Part shown: positions 34,654 to 42,306 of the stretch, one piece after another
Layout: each line of letters opens with the position of its first letter
Numbering within the stretch: the stretch's first letter is position 1
Assembly: GCF_902859935.1 (NCBI RefSeq)
Contig: NZ_CADIKI010000016.1
Span: forward strand, 124,001-188,000
Length of the DNA stretch: 64,000 nt
Direction: 5' to 3'
Source: Paraburkholderia fynbosensis
Lineage (GTDB): Bacteria > Pseudomonadota > Gammaproteobacteria > Burkholderiales > Burkholderiaceae
Translations under genes and position numbers: made by a program
Notes under the pieces: model-generated
What the model was told of the DNA's origin: nothing
Databases searched by the model: none
What the model saw: the letters and a program-made list of their open reading frames with translations, nothing else

Positions 34654-35682
34654 TCAGCGCAGCGGGCCGTCGAAAGCGCTCTGAGCTGGTGCGAGTCCGT
34701 GCTTCTTCAGGAGCTTGCCGAACGCCCGACGTTCTTTGCCCGCGATCCTCGCGGCCTTTGTCACGTTGCCGCCCGCGGCGCTCAGCGCATCGGCCAGATA
34801 ACGGCACTCGAACTCCGTGATAACCCGGCTTTTTGCGGTCTTGAAATCTTCATGCGCAAGCATGGCGGGCGCCTCCGATTGACGCAGCGATCCATACAGC
34901 GAAGCCGGTTGAAGATGCACGATGCCCGGCTGGCATCGATCGGAGATGAAGGGGTCCGGCGGTCCGATCTCGATGACGCGAGCGTCGCTCAGCAGGTAGC
35001 CTCGACAGATCAGCGTTTCGAGTTCGCGAATGTTGCCTGGCCAGTCATAGCGGTACATCCAGTCGAAGGTTGCCGGATGCAGCACTTTGTCGCCATTGCC
35101 GAAGCGTTGCGCACAGACGTGAAGAAAATTGTCGGCCAGCAGTTCGATATCTCGATCGCGTTCGCGTAATGGCGGCAACGTCACCACGAGAATACGCAAG
35201 CGGAACAGAAGATCGAGCCGGAACTCTCCCTCCTCGACACGCTCAGCCAGATCGGCATTGGTTGCTGCTATCAGCCTGACATCGGCATGGCGGCTTTCGG
35301 GCGCGCCTAACGGCCGATATTGGTGATCCTGCAGGAAACGAAGCAAGATGACTTGGGACTTCAGCGGAAGCGCATCCACTTCGTCCAGGAACAGAGTGCC
35401 GCCACTCGCATGAGCGATAAGGCCTGCCTGCTCGATGTGCGCGTCGGTGAAAGCGCCGCGCTTGTGACCGAACAACTCGTTATCAACAAGCGCATCCGGC
35501 AGCGCGCCGCAGTTTACGGGAACAAACGGCCCCGATGATCGTTGTCCACCGTAGTGAATCGCGCGGGCGGCGAGTTCCTTTCCCGTGCCGGTTTCGCCTT
35601 CTATCAGCACCGGCACGTCGCAGCGGGCAAACCGTTCGATCACCCGCTGGGCTTCCAGAAACGATTGCGAGCTTCCAATCAT
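34654..35682 (-). CDS. Sigma-54-dependent transcriptional activator without sensor domain
   Basis: The start is ATG 35682 (MIGSSQSFLEAQRVIERF), with GAGGAG 8 nt upstream; ATG 35709 is an alternative. The 342-aa protein begins at once with the AAA+ sigma-54 interaction domain: Walker A GETGTGKE (29-36), a GAFTDA loop (76-81) in place of canonical GAFTGA, Walker B GGTLFLDEVD (94-103), and RLILVVTLPPLRER-type sensor region. A C-terminal Fis-like HTH follows (LSAAGGNVTKAARIAGKERR). The PspF-like lack of a receiver or ligand domain suggests control by expression or a partner protein. It should drive the eCIS operon whose sigma-54 promoter lies next door. Confidence 0.9.
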   Translation of the reverse strand: MIGSSQSFLEAQRVIERFARCDVPVLIEGETGTGKELAARAIHYGGQRSSGPFVPVNCGALPDALVDNELFGHKRGAFTDAHIEQAGLIAHASGGTLFLDEVDALPLKSQVILLRFLQDHQYRPLGAPESRHADVRLIAATNADLAERVEEGEFRLDLLFRLRILVVTLPPLRERDRDIELLADNFLHVCAQRFGNGDKVLHPATFDWMYRYDWPGNIRELETLICRGYLLSDARVIEIGPPDPFISDRCQPGIVHLQPASLYGSLRQSEAPAMLAHEDFKTAKSRVITEFECRYLADALSAAGGNVTKAARIAGKERRAFGKLLKKHGLAPAQSAFDGPLR

Positions 35683-36169
35683 CGGAAACGACTCCTCGCC
35701 AGCGGGCATGCCAGATACGCCCGCGTTGCATCATTGCCCACTCGTTCTCTGTGGGATGCGTGAATGCGGCGTAAAAAACATTCGGTGTCCTTTATCGAAG
35801 GGTAGAGCCACATGCGCGAGGCGTAGGTCGGAGCTTTCCGTGGTGCAATTCCGGAAGCTTGCGCTACTGAATTAGTCTAGCTTCAGACTTTCTTTTGTCC
35901 AGATAAAAGTCTGTGATTCGCGCCCGGCCCTCGGCAATATAACGAAGAACTCGAGCACAAAATTAAACCGATACTGATCAGGGATTCCACTCTGTGAATG
36001 CCGTTTTACATCTGACAGCAGCACCATCCGCGCTTTGCTCTCGCCCGGCGAGAGGTCATTCAGGATTTATCGGTACGAGTCCCTGAAAATCCTATGTGAC
36101 CGGTTATCAAACGCCGTATCCGACCTATGTTAGGTTTGCAGAGTTTGCCTTGTGCCCGTTCCACCTCCG
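35683..36169. other. 487-nt non-coding stretch with an inverted repeat
   Basis: It lies between the 3' end of the GH15 gene and the activator gene, both minus strand, so it must hold the activator promoter. The region is less GC-rich. The visible structure is the inverted repeat at 35884-35913. No gene is supported. Confidence 0.5.
35884..35913. promoter_or_regulatory. Inverted repeat upstream of the sigma-54 activator gene
   Basis: CAGACTTT (35884-35891) and AAAGTCTG (35906-35913) are perfect 8-bp arms with a 14-nt spacer. They lie about 200 nt upstream of the activator start. No T-run follows on either strand, so an operator is likelier than a terminator. Confidence 0.4.
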
Positions 36170-38857
36170 TCACATTTCGATGTTCCCATAGATCCAGTCC
36201 TGAGCGCCGTTGCTGAGCCGATAGTGAATTAGCATGTGATCCGTCTCGGACCACGCGCCGGAGGCCGGGTCGCAAGCGGCGAGCACGAACAGCATATCGG
36301 CCCAGCTTCCGAACGAAGGACCCGCGCTCGCCAGCGCGGCGAGCGGAATGATCGCCTCGATTCTTCCGCTCCCGGGATCCCATTGGGGCGCTTCGACATA
36401 ATCGACGTTGCCTTCGGCGCTCCATGCATTGTTGGCGACGCGCCAGCGCGAGAACGAATCCGAATCGCTGCGACGTGAGACGACGAAGCTCATCGGCCGG
36501 CTCAACGCCTGATTGAAGATGCCGAGGCTGCTGGCGGCCGCGCCGCCCTGCGCCAGATCCTGGCTGTATAGCTGCAGCGCGAACAACGGGGGCTGTGCGA
36601 AGCGCGTGAACGTCCCGGCTACGTTGTCGATCCGCACATAGAGATTCGAGCCGTCGTTGGTGACGTACACGCGCTTGATCGAACACATCGGCGACGCGCC
36701 CGAAGTCTGCGCGCCCACGAAGTACGGAACGTTCGACCATTGATTCCAGTCTCCCGCCGCCGCATAGCTAACTCCGATCGTCTTGAAGGTACCCGCGTTG
36801 TACGACGGCGGTACGCAGCCAAAGCGCACCTGCTTTTCGTAGAGCAACGCAGCCAGAATGAACGCAGAGGCCGTCAACGGTTCGCACATTGAGCTCACGA
36901 GCGGCTGTTTCGTCACGTTGGAGACCGCCTCGCCGGGCGGCATGTACCCCTTCCCCCAGATGCTGGCGCACCATTGCAGGCGCGCCAACGCGTCGGCGGC
37001 ATGGCCGCGCAGGATGTCGTAGACGGCCACCCACAGGCTCATCTGCGGCCACGCCGGTTCCGGCCCAAGGGCCTCGTTGCCGCCCGGGCTCCAGCTCGCC
37101 GTGTAGTAGAACGTGTCGCCAGGATAGCGCGCGATCCCAAAGCTCTCATTCGTGAGCGCGCTAAGGATCGTATCGACATGGCTCGCTGCGCGGCCGGACT
37201 CATGATCGATAACGCCCAGCGCGATCAGCATGTCCGACGAGCTGTCGATCATCGTGCGCGGCGTGTCGTTCACGTTCACCGCGCGACAGAAATATCCTTG
37301 CGGATTCCAGGAACCCGGCGGAAACCAGTCCGACGGACGCTGAAGAGCGGTGAGAATCGAAGCCGCGCCGCCCGCATACCAGTCGGTCAGGGATGTCTCG
37401 CCGAGCCCCTCGGTGATGGCCTGCGTCGCATACATGCCGACCACATACCAGCTCTGCGTGTAGCTGTTGTGCTCCAGATTGTCGCTTTCTTCCCAGATGC
37501 TGTAGTCCGCCTGGCCGAATCCGTTGGGCTGGATATGGCTGACGATCCAGTCCGCCGACCGCTTGACGCTCGGCCACAGGTCGCGCAGAAACGTCGCGTC
37601 GGCGGTCAGCGCGTAGTGCTGATAGACGCCGTACAGAAATGCGCCGACCGAGTCGTACTCGGGCTCGACAAAGGGCACATAGCTGCCGTCCCATGTGTTG
37701 TAAGTCGTCTTCCAGGTGCCGTCGCCGCCCTGGCTGCCGCTCATCCAGCGCCAGTACAGTTGCGCTTCGTCGTGATGGCCACTGGTGTCGAGCCCGATCG
37801 CTGCGATGCAAGCATCCCGCACCCAGGTCCGGTATTGATAGGCGACGGGATTGGTGGTTGCGGCGAACGTGCCGAGTACGGGGTTCTGGATGTTCTTCAT
37901 CAGGATCAGCGCACGGTCGAACATCTGGTTGAGCGCATCGTCGTCGAAATGCACGCGCCGGCCCTGATTGCCGTTGGTGAGCCATGTGTTGTACGCGGAC
38001 GCGACCGCCGTCATCCAGGCGTCGCCCGAAGATGCTCGGGCGGCGGCGATCGCGGCGCTGGCATCAGCTTGTGTCTCGCATACGCCAAGATAGAAGTAGA
38101 GCGTCGCGGATGCGCCTGGCGCGACCTCCACGCGCTTGCTGAACGCGAGCGATACGTCGGGAGCACTGACGTCGGCATTGTTTTTCAGCGTGCCTTCGGC
38201 GTCGAAGCTGTACCAGGCCGACACGGTACCGCTTTGCGTCGATGCGTCGGCGTTGTTGCCTGCCTGATAGCCGTCGCTCGGTTGCAGCGCGCCCAGCAGC
38301 ACGAATAACTGCCCGGAGGCCGTCATGTCCGCGATGAACGCGTTTTGTCCGGCGTCGTACCACGCGTGCACCTGCTTGCTCGGATCAACGTTGTTGAGAT
38401 GTACCTGATCGAGCAGGTTGAAAGTAACGCTTTCGGCCGTCGGATTGGTCAGCGTGTAACGAACGATGAAGAACGGCTGATCGGGCGGCGCCGCGAAGCT
38501 GCGGGTCAGGTCAAGGCGAGGTGGCAGCGACGCGCCCTGATAGCTCAGGTAGTGCGTCGTCAGCACGCCGGCGTCATCTGCGCCGCTTTCGAACCACGCT
38601 TCGGAGTCGAACTTCTCGGCGTGGCTATAGGAAATCGCGTTGGTTTCGTCACGGAAGAAGCCGGTGTAGTCGACGATCTGGTTCACCGTCCGGCGCGCGA
38701 GAGAGCCGCGCAGACAATGGAGTTCGCTCAGGCATGGGCCGGTCCAGGATGTGTCGATCTGGCTAAGCTTCGCGGCCTTCCATACGCCAACGAGATCCCG
38801 CCAGTTCGACAGATAGAGCGCACGGGTGGAGGTGGCCGAAGGCGAAGTCGGGCTCAT
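36170..38857 (-). CDS. Glycoside hydrolase family 15 (glucoamylase)-like protein, 895 aa
   Basis: The central part is an (alpha/alpha)6-type domain: QYRTWVRDACIAAIGLDTSG and YWRWMSGSQGGDGTWKTTYN, then SIWEESDNLEHNSYTQSWYV, where the Glu after Trp matches the GH15 catalytic acid. A second acidic region (GEAVSNVTKQPLVSSMCEPL) is where the catalytic base should be. An N-terminal beta domain (about 1-290) precedes it. The C-terminal about 200 residues (CSIKRVYVTNDGSNLYVRID) look like a carbohydrate-binding DOMON/CBM9-type beta sandwich. No signal peptide is seen. GH15 enzymes release glucose or related sugars from alpha-glucans or trehalose; the substrate here is unknown. It is transcribed toward the activator gene. 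Confidence 0.8.
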   Translation of the reverse strand: MSPTSPSATSTRALYLSNWRDLVGVWKAAKLSQIDTSWTGPCLSELHCLRGSLARRTVNQIVDYTGFFRDETNAISYSHAEKFDSEAWFESGADDAGVLTTHYLSYQGASLPPRLDLTRSFAAPPDQPFFIVRYTLTNPTAESVTFNLLDQVHLNNVDPSKQVHAWYDAGQNAFIADMTASGQLFVLLGALQPSDGYQAGNNADASTQSGTVSAWYSFDAEGTLKNNADVSAPDVSLAFSKRVEVAPGASATLYFYLGVCETQADASAAIAAARASSGDAWMTAVASAYNTWLTNGNQGRRVHFDDDALNQMFDRALILMKNIQNPVLGTFAATTNPVAYQYRTWVRDACIAAIGLDTSGHHDEAQLYWRWMSGSQGGDGTWKTTYNTWDGSYVPFVEPEYDSVGAFLYGVYQHYALTADATFLRDLWPSVKRSADWIVSHIQPNGFGQADYSIWEESDNLEHNSYTQSWYVVGMYATQAITEGLGETSLTDWYAGGAASILTALQRPSDWFPPGSWNPQGYFCRAVNVNDTPRTMIDSSSDMLIALGVIDHESGRAASHVDTILSALTNESFGIARYPGDTFYYTASWSPGGNEALGPEPAWPQMSLWVAVYDILRGHAADALARLQWCASIWGKGYMPPGEAVSNVTKQPLVSSMCEPLTASAFILAALLYEKQVRFGCVPPSYNAGTFKTIGVSYAAAGDWNQWSNVPYFVGAQTSGASPMCSIKRVYVTNDGSNLYVRIDNVAGTFTRFAQPPLFALQLYSQDLAQGGAAASSLGIFNQALSRPMSFVVSRRSDSDSFSRWRVANNAWSAEGNVDYVEAPQWDPGSGRIEAIIPLAALASAGPSFGSWADMLFVLAACDPASGAWSETDHMLIHYRLSNGAQDWIYGNIEM

Positions 38858-39771
38858 AGGTATTCTCTGGGGCTCGCGAATTGGATGCCCGATTCGACAC
38901 CGCGAGGCGGGGTATCGCGCATTGCGCGCCGACTGCGATAGCGCGTCATCGCTCGGCTAGCGAACTTCAGCAATCCGGATGAACTGCGGATGGACGCCGC
39001 GATTCGGGGCGATCAGGACCGAGTGCGAACGAACGTGTGCGGCGCCACGGTACGCGCCGCCGGGTTTCCGCATTCATATTAGTACAGCGTCGATCGAATT
39101 CAGCGGAACACCTAGCATGGAAGCGCCTTTTCCACTCTGCAGTCCGCCATGATTCGGAGAGGACCCTCAATCTAATGCATCTCGAACAAATGTTCAGTTC
39201 GACTCGAAGATGATCTTAAATAGCCAATGAAAGCTTGGTGAATGCAGAGAATCCGGCGATGCTTAAACTGCCTGAAGTACCAGGTCGATGTAGTCTTGAT
39301 GTACCGCGATAGTCAAAAGCTATCCGATCATGTCGAAAGATTTTCTCCTTTCGATGACAAAGCAATCCACAAAGGCTCGTTCACTACGTCAAGCTATCCG
39401 GGTATGCCCCATCACTGCATACAACGCGTCCCGAGCGTACTTCATTTAGCGTTAGCAAACGCACGGGACTGTGCGAAAGCAAAGGTGGGAACCGGCAATT
39501 TAAAAATTCTCTCTTTTGCTCGTCCTGTAATTTAGTGTTGCGCTGTAACGAGCAAGGCGATTTTCCGGTCGAGCAAGGGTTCCAGCCTGGTTCGTCGAAG
39601 CAGCCAGTGGGCGGATGGGAACACAAGTGGAATAGCCAATAAATGATTTATTTTGGCGTTCGTCGTCCATAACCGGTACTTGGCGGCCAGAAAACATCTG
39701 CTAGATTGAGTAGGGAAAATCAGGAAATCCAAAGAAATATTCTATGGTTTCCATCGAGGAAGAGGCGACCC
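38858..39771. other. 914-nt intergenic region between divergent genes
   Basis: The GH15-like gene starts leftward and the TIR operon rightward from this stretch. It is markedly more AT-rich from about 39170 to 39740 than the genes around it. Frames inside are short and lack family resemblance. A weak promoter-like pair before the TIR gene (TTGGCG at 39680-39685, TAGATT at 39702-39707, 16-nt spacer) is the only regulatory element I would mention. Confidence 0.45.
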
Positions 39772-40347
39772 ATGCCAAAACGGCCCCTCGTTTTCATTTC
39801 CTACCGCCACGGCGACCCGTGGACGGAGTTGACTCGTCGCCTGCAGGTTCGTTTGAAGAACGTCTCAAAGGCGCTGGGCTTCGATCTGTTCATCGACGAA
39901 GGCATGGGTGCAGGCGTAATGTGGGCGCAGCATCTCCAGCAGCAGCTCCAGGCAACGACGCACTTCGTCTGCGTGCTCTGCGACGAATATTGGGAATCGA
40001 TCGAATGCCAACGCGAACTGATGTTCGCAGTGGAGAGCTTTCGCGCAACGGGCGAGCCGCGGCTGCTGTTCGTGCTGGCCGAAGCGATGAGCCCCGAATA
40101 CCTGACTTTCGACGATGCGGGCCGCCCGGACAGGCTCGGCCTGCCGGGCGACGGCGAGCGTGTCATCCAGTCCGTCAGCGACGTGAATTTCCTGGGGCCG
40201 TTCGACGGCAACCTCCGGCTCGAACCGCTCAGTCAGGATTCGGCCGCGCGCTTTGCCGAGCAGTTGACGCAACTCGTGAAGCGCCTCAAGGAAACACTGC
40301 CGACGCTCGATACACAAACCGCGCGGACTATGGGAAGCCGGCCATGA
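39772..40347 (+). CDS. TIR-domain protein, 191 aa
   Basis: The start is ATG 39772 after GAGGAAGAGG. The protein is essentially one TIR domain: strand A PKRPLVFISYRHGDPW, a box-2-like FDLFIDEGMGAG, and helix C VLCDEYWESIECQRELMFAV, whose Glu aligns with the catalytic Glu of TIR NADases. No partner domain is fused. Bacterial TIRs commonly cleave NAD+ or make cyclic ADP-ribose signals when a sensor triggers them. It leads a five-gene operon and is ATGA-coupled to a second, divergent TIR-like gene, so it is probably the effector or signal-maker of that system (inference). Confidence 0.85.
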   Translation: MPKRPLVFISYRHGDPWTELTRRLQVRLKNVSKALGFDLFIDEGMGAGVMWAQHLQQQLQATTHFVCVLCDEYWESIECQRELMFAVESFRATGEPRLLFVLAEAMSPEYLTFDDAGRPDRLGLPGDGERVIQSVSDVNFLGPFDGNLRLEPLSQDSAARFAEQLTQLVKRLKETLPTLDTQTARTMGSRP

Positions 40348-41066
40348 CGAACGTCACGTTCACCGCAGGCACAAAGATCGAAAAGTGTCTCCAGATAGAA
40401 CGCATCATTTATCTGTCCTGGGTGTCGGACCGCCTGGGGCAAGCCGATCAATGCGCGAAAGATTTCTGGGTCAAGCTCAAATGCTACCCGTACGACGCCT
40501 ACAACACGCCGCTCAAGACGATCTATCGGTCGCGTCAAGAACTTCAGCCGCCGAAGGCGGGCGATCTCGCCAATTCACATATCAGTCCGCTGATGGTGAT
40601 CGAGAACATGAAAGATGTCACCGATGTCATCGCCTTCCTGACGGACGACTACATTGCCGCCGAGCCGCACGTTTCCGAACTGGTGGATCTGAGCCAGTTC
40701 GTCAGGCGCAAGCGCACAGAGGAGGCCGCGTGGGAGCAAGGCTCACCAGAAAGCGCCGAGCAAAGGGAGTTGGCCATGTGGCTGATCCTCGTTCATCAGA
40801 TGTCGGATCCGAGGGAATACGCGCTCGTCGCCGACACGTCCCCCGACTGGTGGCACGAACTGCTCGACGGTAACGACTATCTGCGGCTGGGCGACGTATC
40901 GGGCGAGACCCTGAAGCAGCAATTGCACACCGCCGCGACGCGTCTGCGCAAACATCAGCGGCTCGGCTGCGGCAAATGCTGCCATCGGCACGAGACCGCC
41001 GGGAATGAAACCGAGGTCGCACCCAGCACGAGTTGGCTTCGCCGCTTATTTCGGGGTGCGGCGTAG
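40344..41066 (+). CDS. Divergent TIR-like protein with Cys/His C-terminus, 240 aa
   Basis: The start is ATG 40344, overlapping the TIR stop by ATGA. A strand RIIYLSWVSDRLGQADQC, a central SHISPLMVIENMKDVTDVIA and helix FLTDDYIAAEPHVSELVDLS echo TIR strands A, D and helix C including a Glu. The box-2 loop is unlike canonical TIR, so this is a tentative assignment. The C-terminus has CGKCCHRHE (about residues 212-220), a possible metal site, before a basic tail. Pairing with the canonical TIR suggests a heteromeric TIR unit (inference). Confidence 0.5.
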   Translation: MTNVTFTAGTKIEKCLQIERIIYLSWVSDRLGQADQCAKDFWVKLKCYPYDAYNTPLKTIYRSRQELQPPKAGDLANSHISPLMVIENMKDVTDVIAFLTDDYIAAEPHVSELVDLSQFVRRKRTEEAAWEQGSPESAEQRELAMWLILVHQMSDPREYALVADTSPDWWHELLDGNDYLRLGDVSGETLKQQLHTAATRLRKHQRLGCGKCCHRHETAGNETEVAPSTSWLRRLFRGAA

Positions 41067-41103
41067 TGCCGTCAGGCCGCGTCTCTCAAGGAATGGAGGA
41101 GCC

Positions 41104-42306
41104 ATGAATCGCCGGATCGAACTCCCGGTTTTCATCGGGCACGGCAGCCGCGCAGAGATGTCCGGCAATCCAGACGCGAGCGTGGCAGGCAACGGAGTCA
41201 TCCTGCGCGAGACGCCCTCCGACGGTAACGAGGCCGACCACGCCGAAGCCGTATCTGTCATCTATAACTTCACCGATCATCCCGAAGGCTATTCCGCCAG
41301 CGCGGAATTGGCCGAAGCGGTCAACACCGCCGTCATTCTCGGCAAGCCGCTTCTGCTGACAGGACGGCCAGGCACGGGAAAGAGCCAGTTGGCCGACCGC
41401 ATCGCGTGGGAATTCGATCTTGCGCCCGTTCTGCGCTTCGAAGCCCAATCGATGAGCGAATCGCCCGACCTGTTCTATCGCTATGATCTGGTCGCGCAAC
41501 TCGGCGATGTCGAAATCGCGCGCGCGCAGTTGACGTTCCAGACCACGGGCCAGGCGCCGGGCACTGGGGATCCGATGCCCGCGAAACTGAGACCCGAGAA
41601 CTTCATCACGTTCGGGCCGCTTGGCCAGGCGGTTCTGCGCGCCGCGCCCGAGGGTAACGAGGATCTGCTCGCCGTCGCCTTTCCGGACGAACCCGCCCAC
41701 CTGGCCCGGCCGCGTCCTAGCGTCGTGCTCATCGATGAAATCGACAAGGCAAGCCGCGATTTCCCCAACGACTTGCTCAATGGCATCGAGCGCCTCGACT
41801 TCCGCATTCGCGAGATGCGCGACCGGCTGGTCGCCGCACCGCGCGACGCCCGCCTGCGGCCCATAGTCGTTATCACGAGCAACTCCGAGCGCGATTTGCC
41901 TGATCCGTTTCTGCGCCGCTGCGTGTACTTTCATATCGAAGATCCTGACGAGGAAACGCTGCGCAAGATTCTGCTCGCGCGCGTCTTCCCCGAGAGATAC
42001 ATGAGCGAACGTAGCGCGGGCGAACAATCGCAATTCGCCGTCGCCGGCTCGACGCGCCTCTATGACGACCTGCTCGAGTTCTTCGTCGATTGCCGCGAGC
42101 GCTGCGGGCCCGAGTTGCGCTACCAGTCGGGTACCTCGGAGCTGATCGACTGGGCGAAATCGCTGCGCAATTCGGGCCTCCCCAGCGACGGACTCATGCG
42201 CGACAGCATCGCAGGCGTAAAACGCGCGCTCTCCGCCGTGGCTAAACATCGCGATGATCGCGGGCTGATATTGCGGGCGATCGACGAATGGGCGAGACGC
42301 CCATGA
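41104..42306 (+). CDS. MoxR-family AAA+ ATPase
   Basis: Start ATG 41104 with GGAGGA upstream gives 400 aa. Walker A GRPGTGKS (87-94), Walker B VVLIDEID (207-214), the sensor-1 PIVVITSNSERDLPDPFLRR, then a helical lid are all present; YDLVAQLGDVEIARAQ fits the MoxR insert region. MoxR ATPases act as chaperone-like switches with vWA partners. It follows the TIR pair by 37 nt and its stop overlaps the next start (ATGA). This ATPase-plus-partner arrangement is a hallmark of NTP-dependent conflict systems described computationally by Aravind and colleagues (established for the class; this instance is inference). Confidence 0.9.
   Translation: MNRRIELPVFIGHGSRAEMSGNPDASVAGNGVILRETPSDGNEADHAEAVSVIYNFTDHPEGYSASAELAEAVNTAVILGKPLLLTGRPGTGKSQLADRIAWEFDLAPVLRFEAQSMSESPDLFYRYDLVAQLGDVEIARAQLTFQTTGQAPGTGDPMPAKLRPENFITFGPLGQAVLRAAPEGNEDLLAVAFPDEPAHLARPRPSVVLIDEIDKASRDFPNDLLNGIERLDFRIREMRDRLVAAPRDARLRPIVVITSNSERDLPDPFLRRCVYFHIEDPDEETLRKILLARVFPERYMSERSAGEQSQFAVAGSTRLYDDLLEFFVDCRERCGPELRYQSGTSELIDWAKSLRNSGLPSDGLMRDSIAGVKRALSAVAKHRDDRGLILRAIDEWARRP

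Noticed and set aside
36974..38308. Plus-strand frame of 444 codons opposite the GH15 gene
   Set aside because: It is the antisense shadow of a frame with catalytic GH15 motifs.
39744..40343. In-frame N-terminal extension of the 240-aa TIR-like gene
   Set aside because: It overlaps the canonical TIR gene in another frame; ATGA coupling at 40344 fixes the start.
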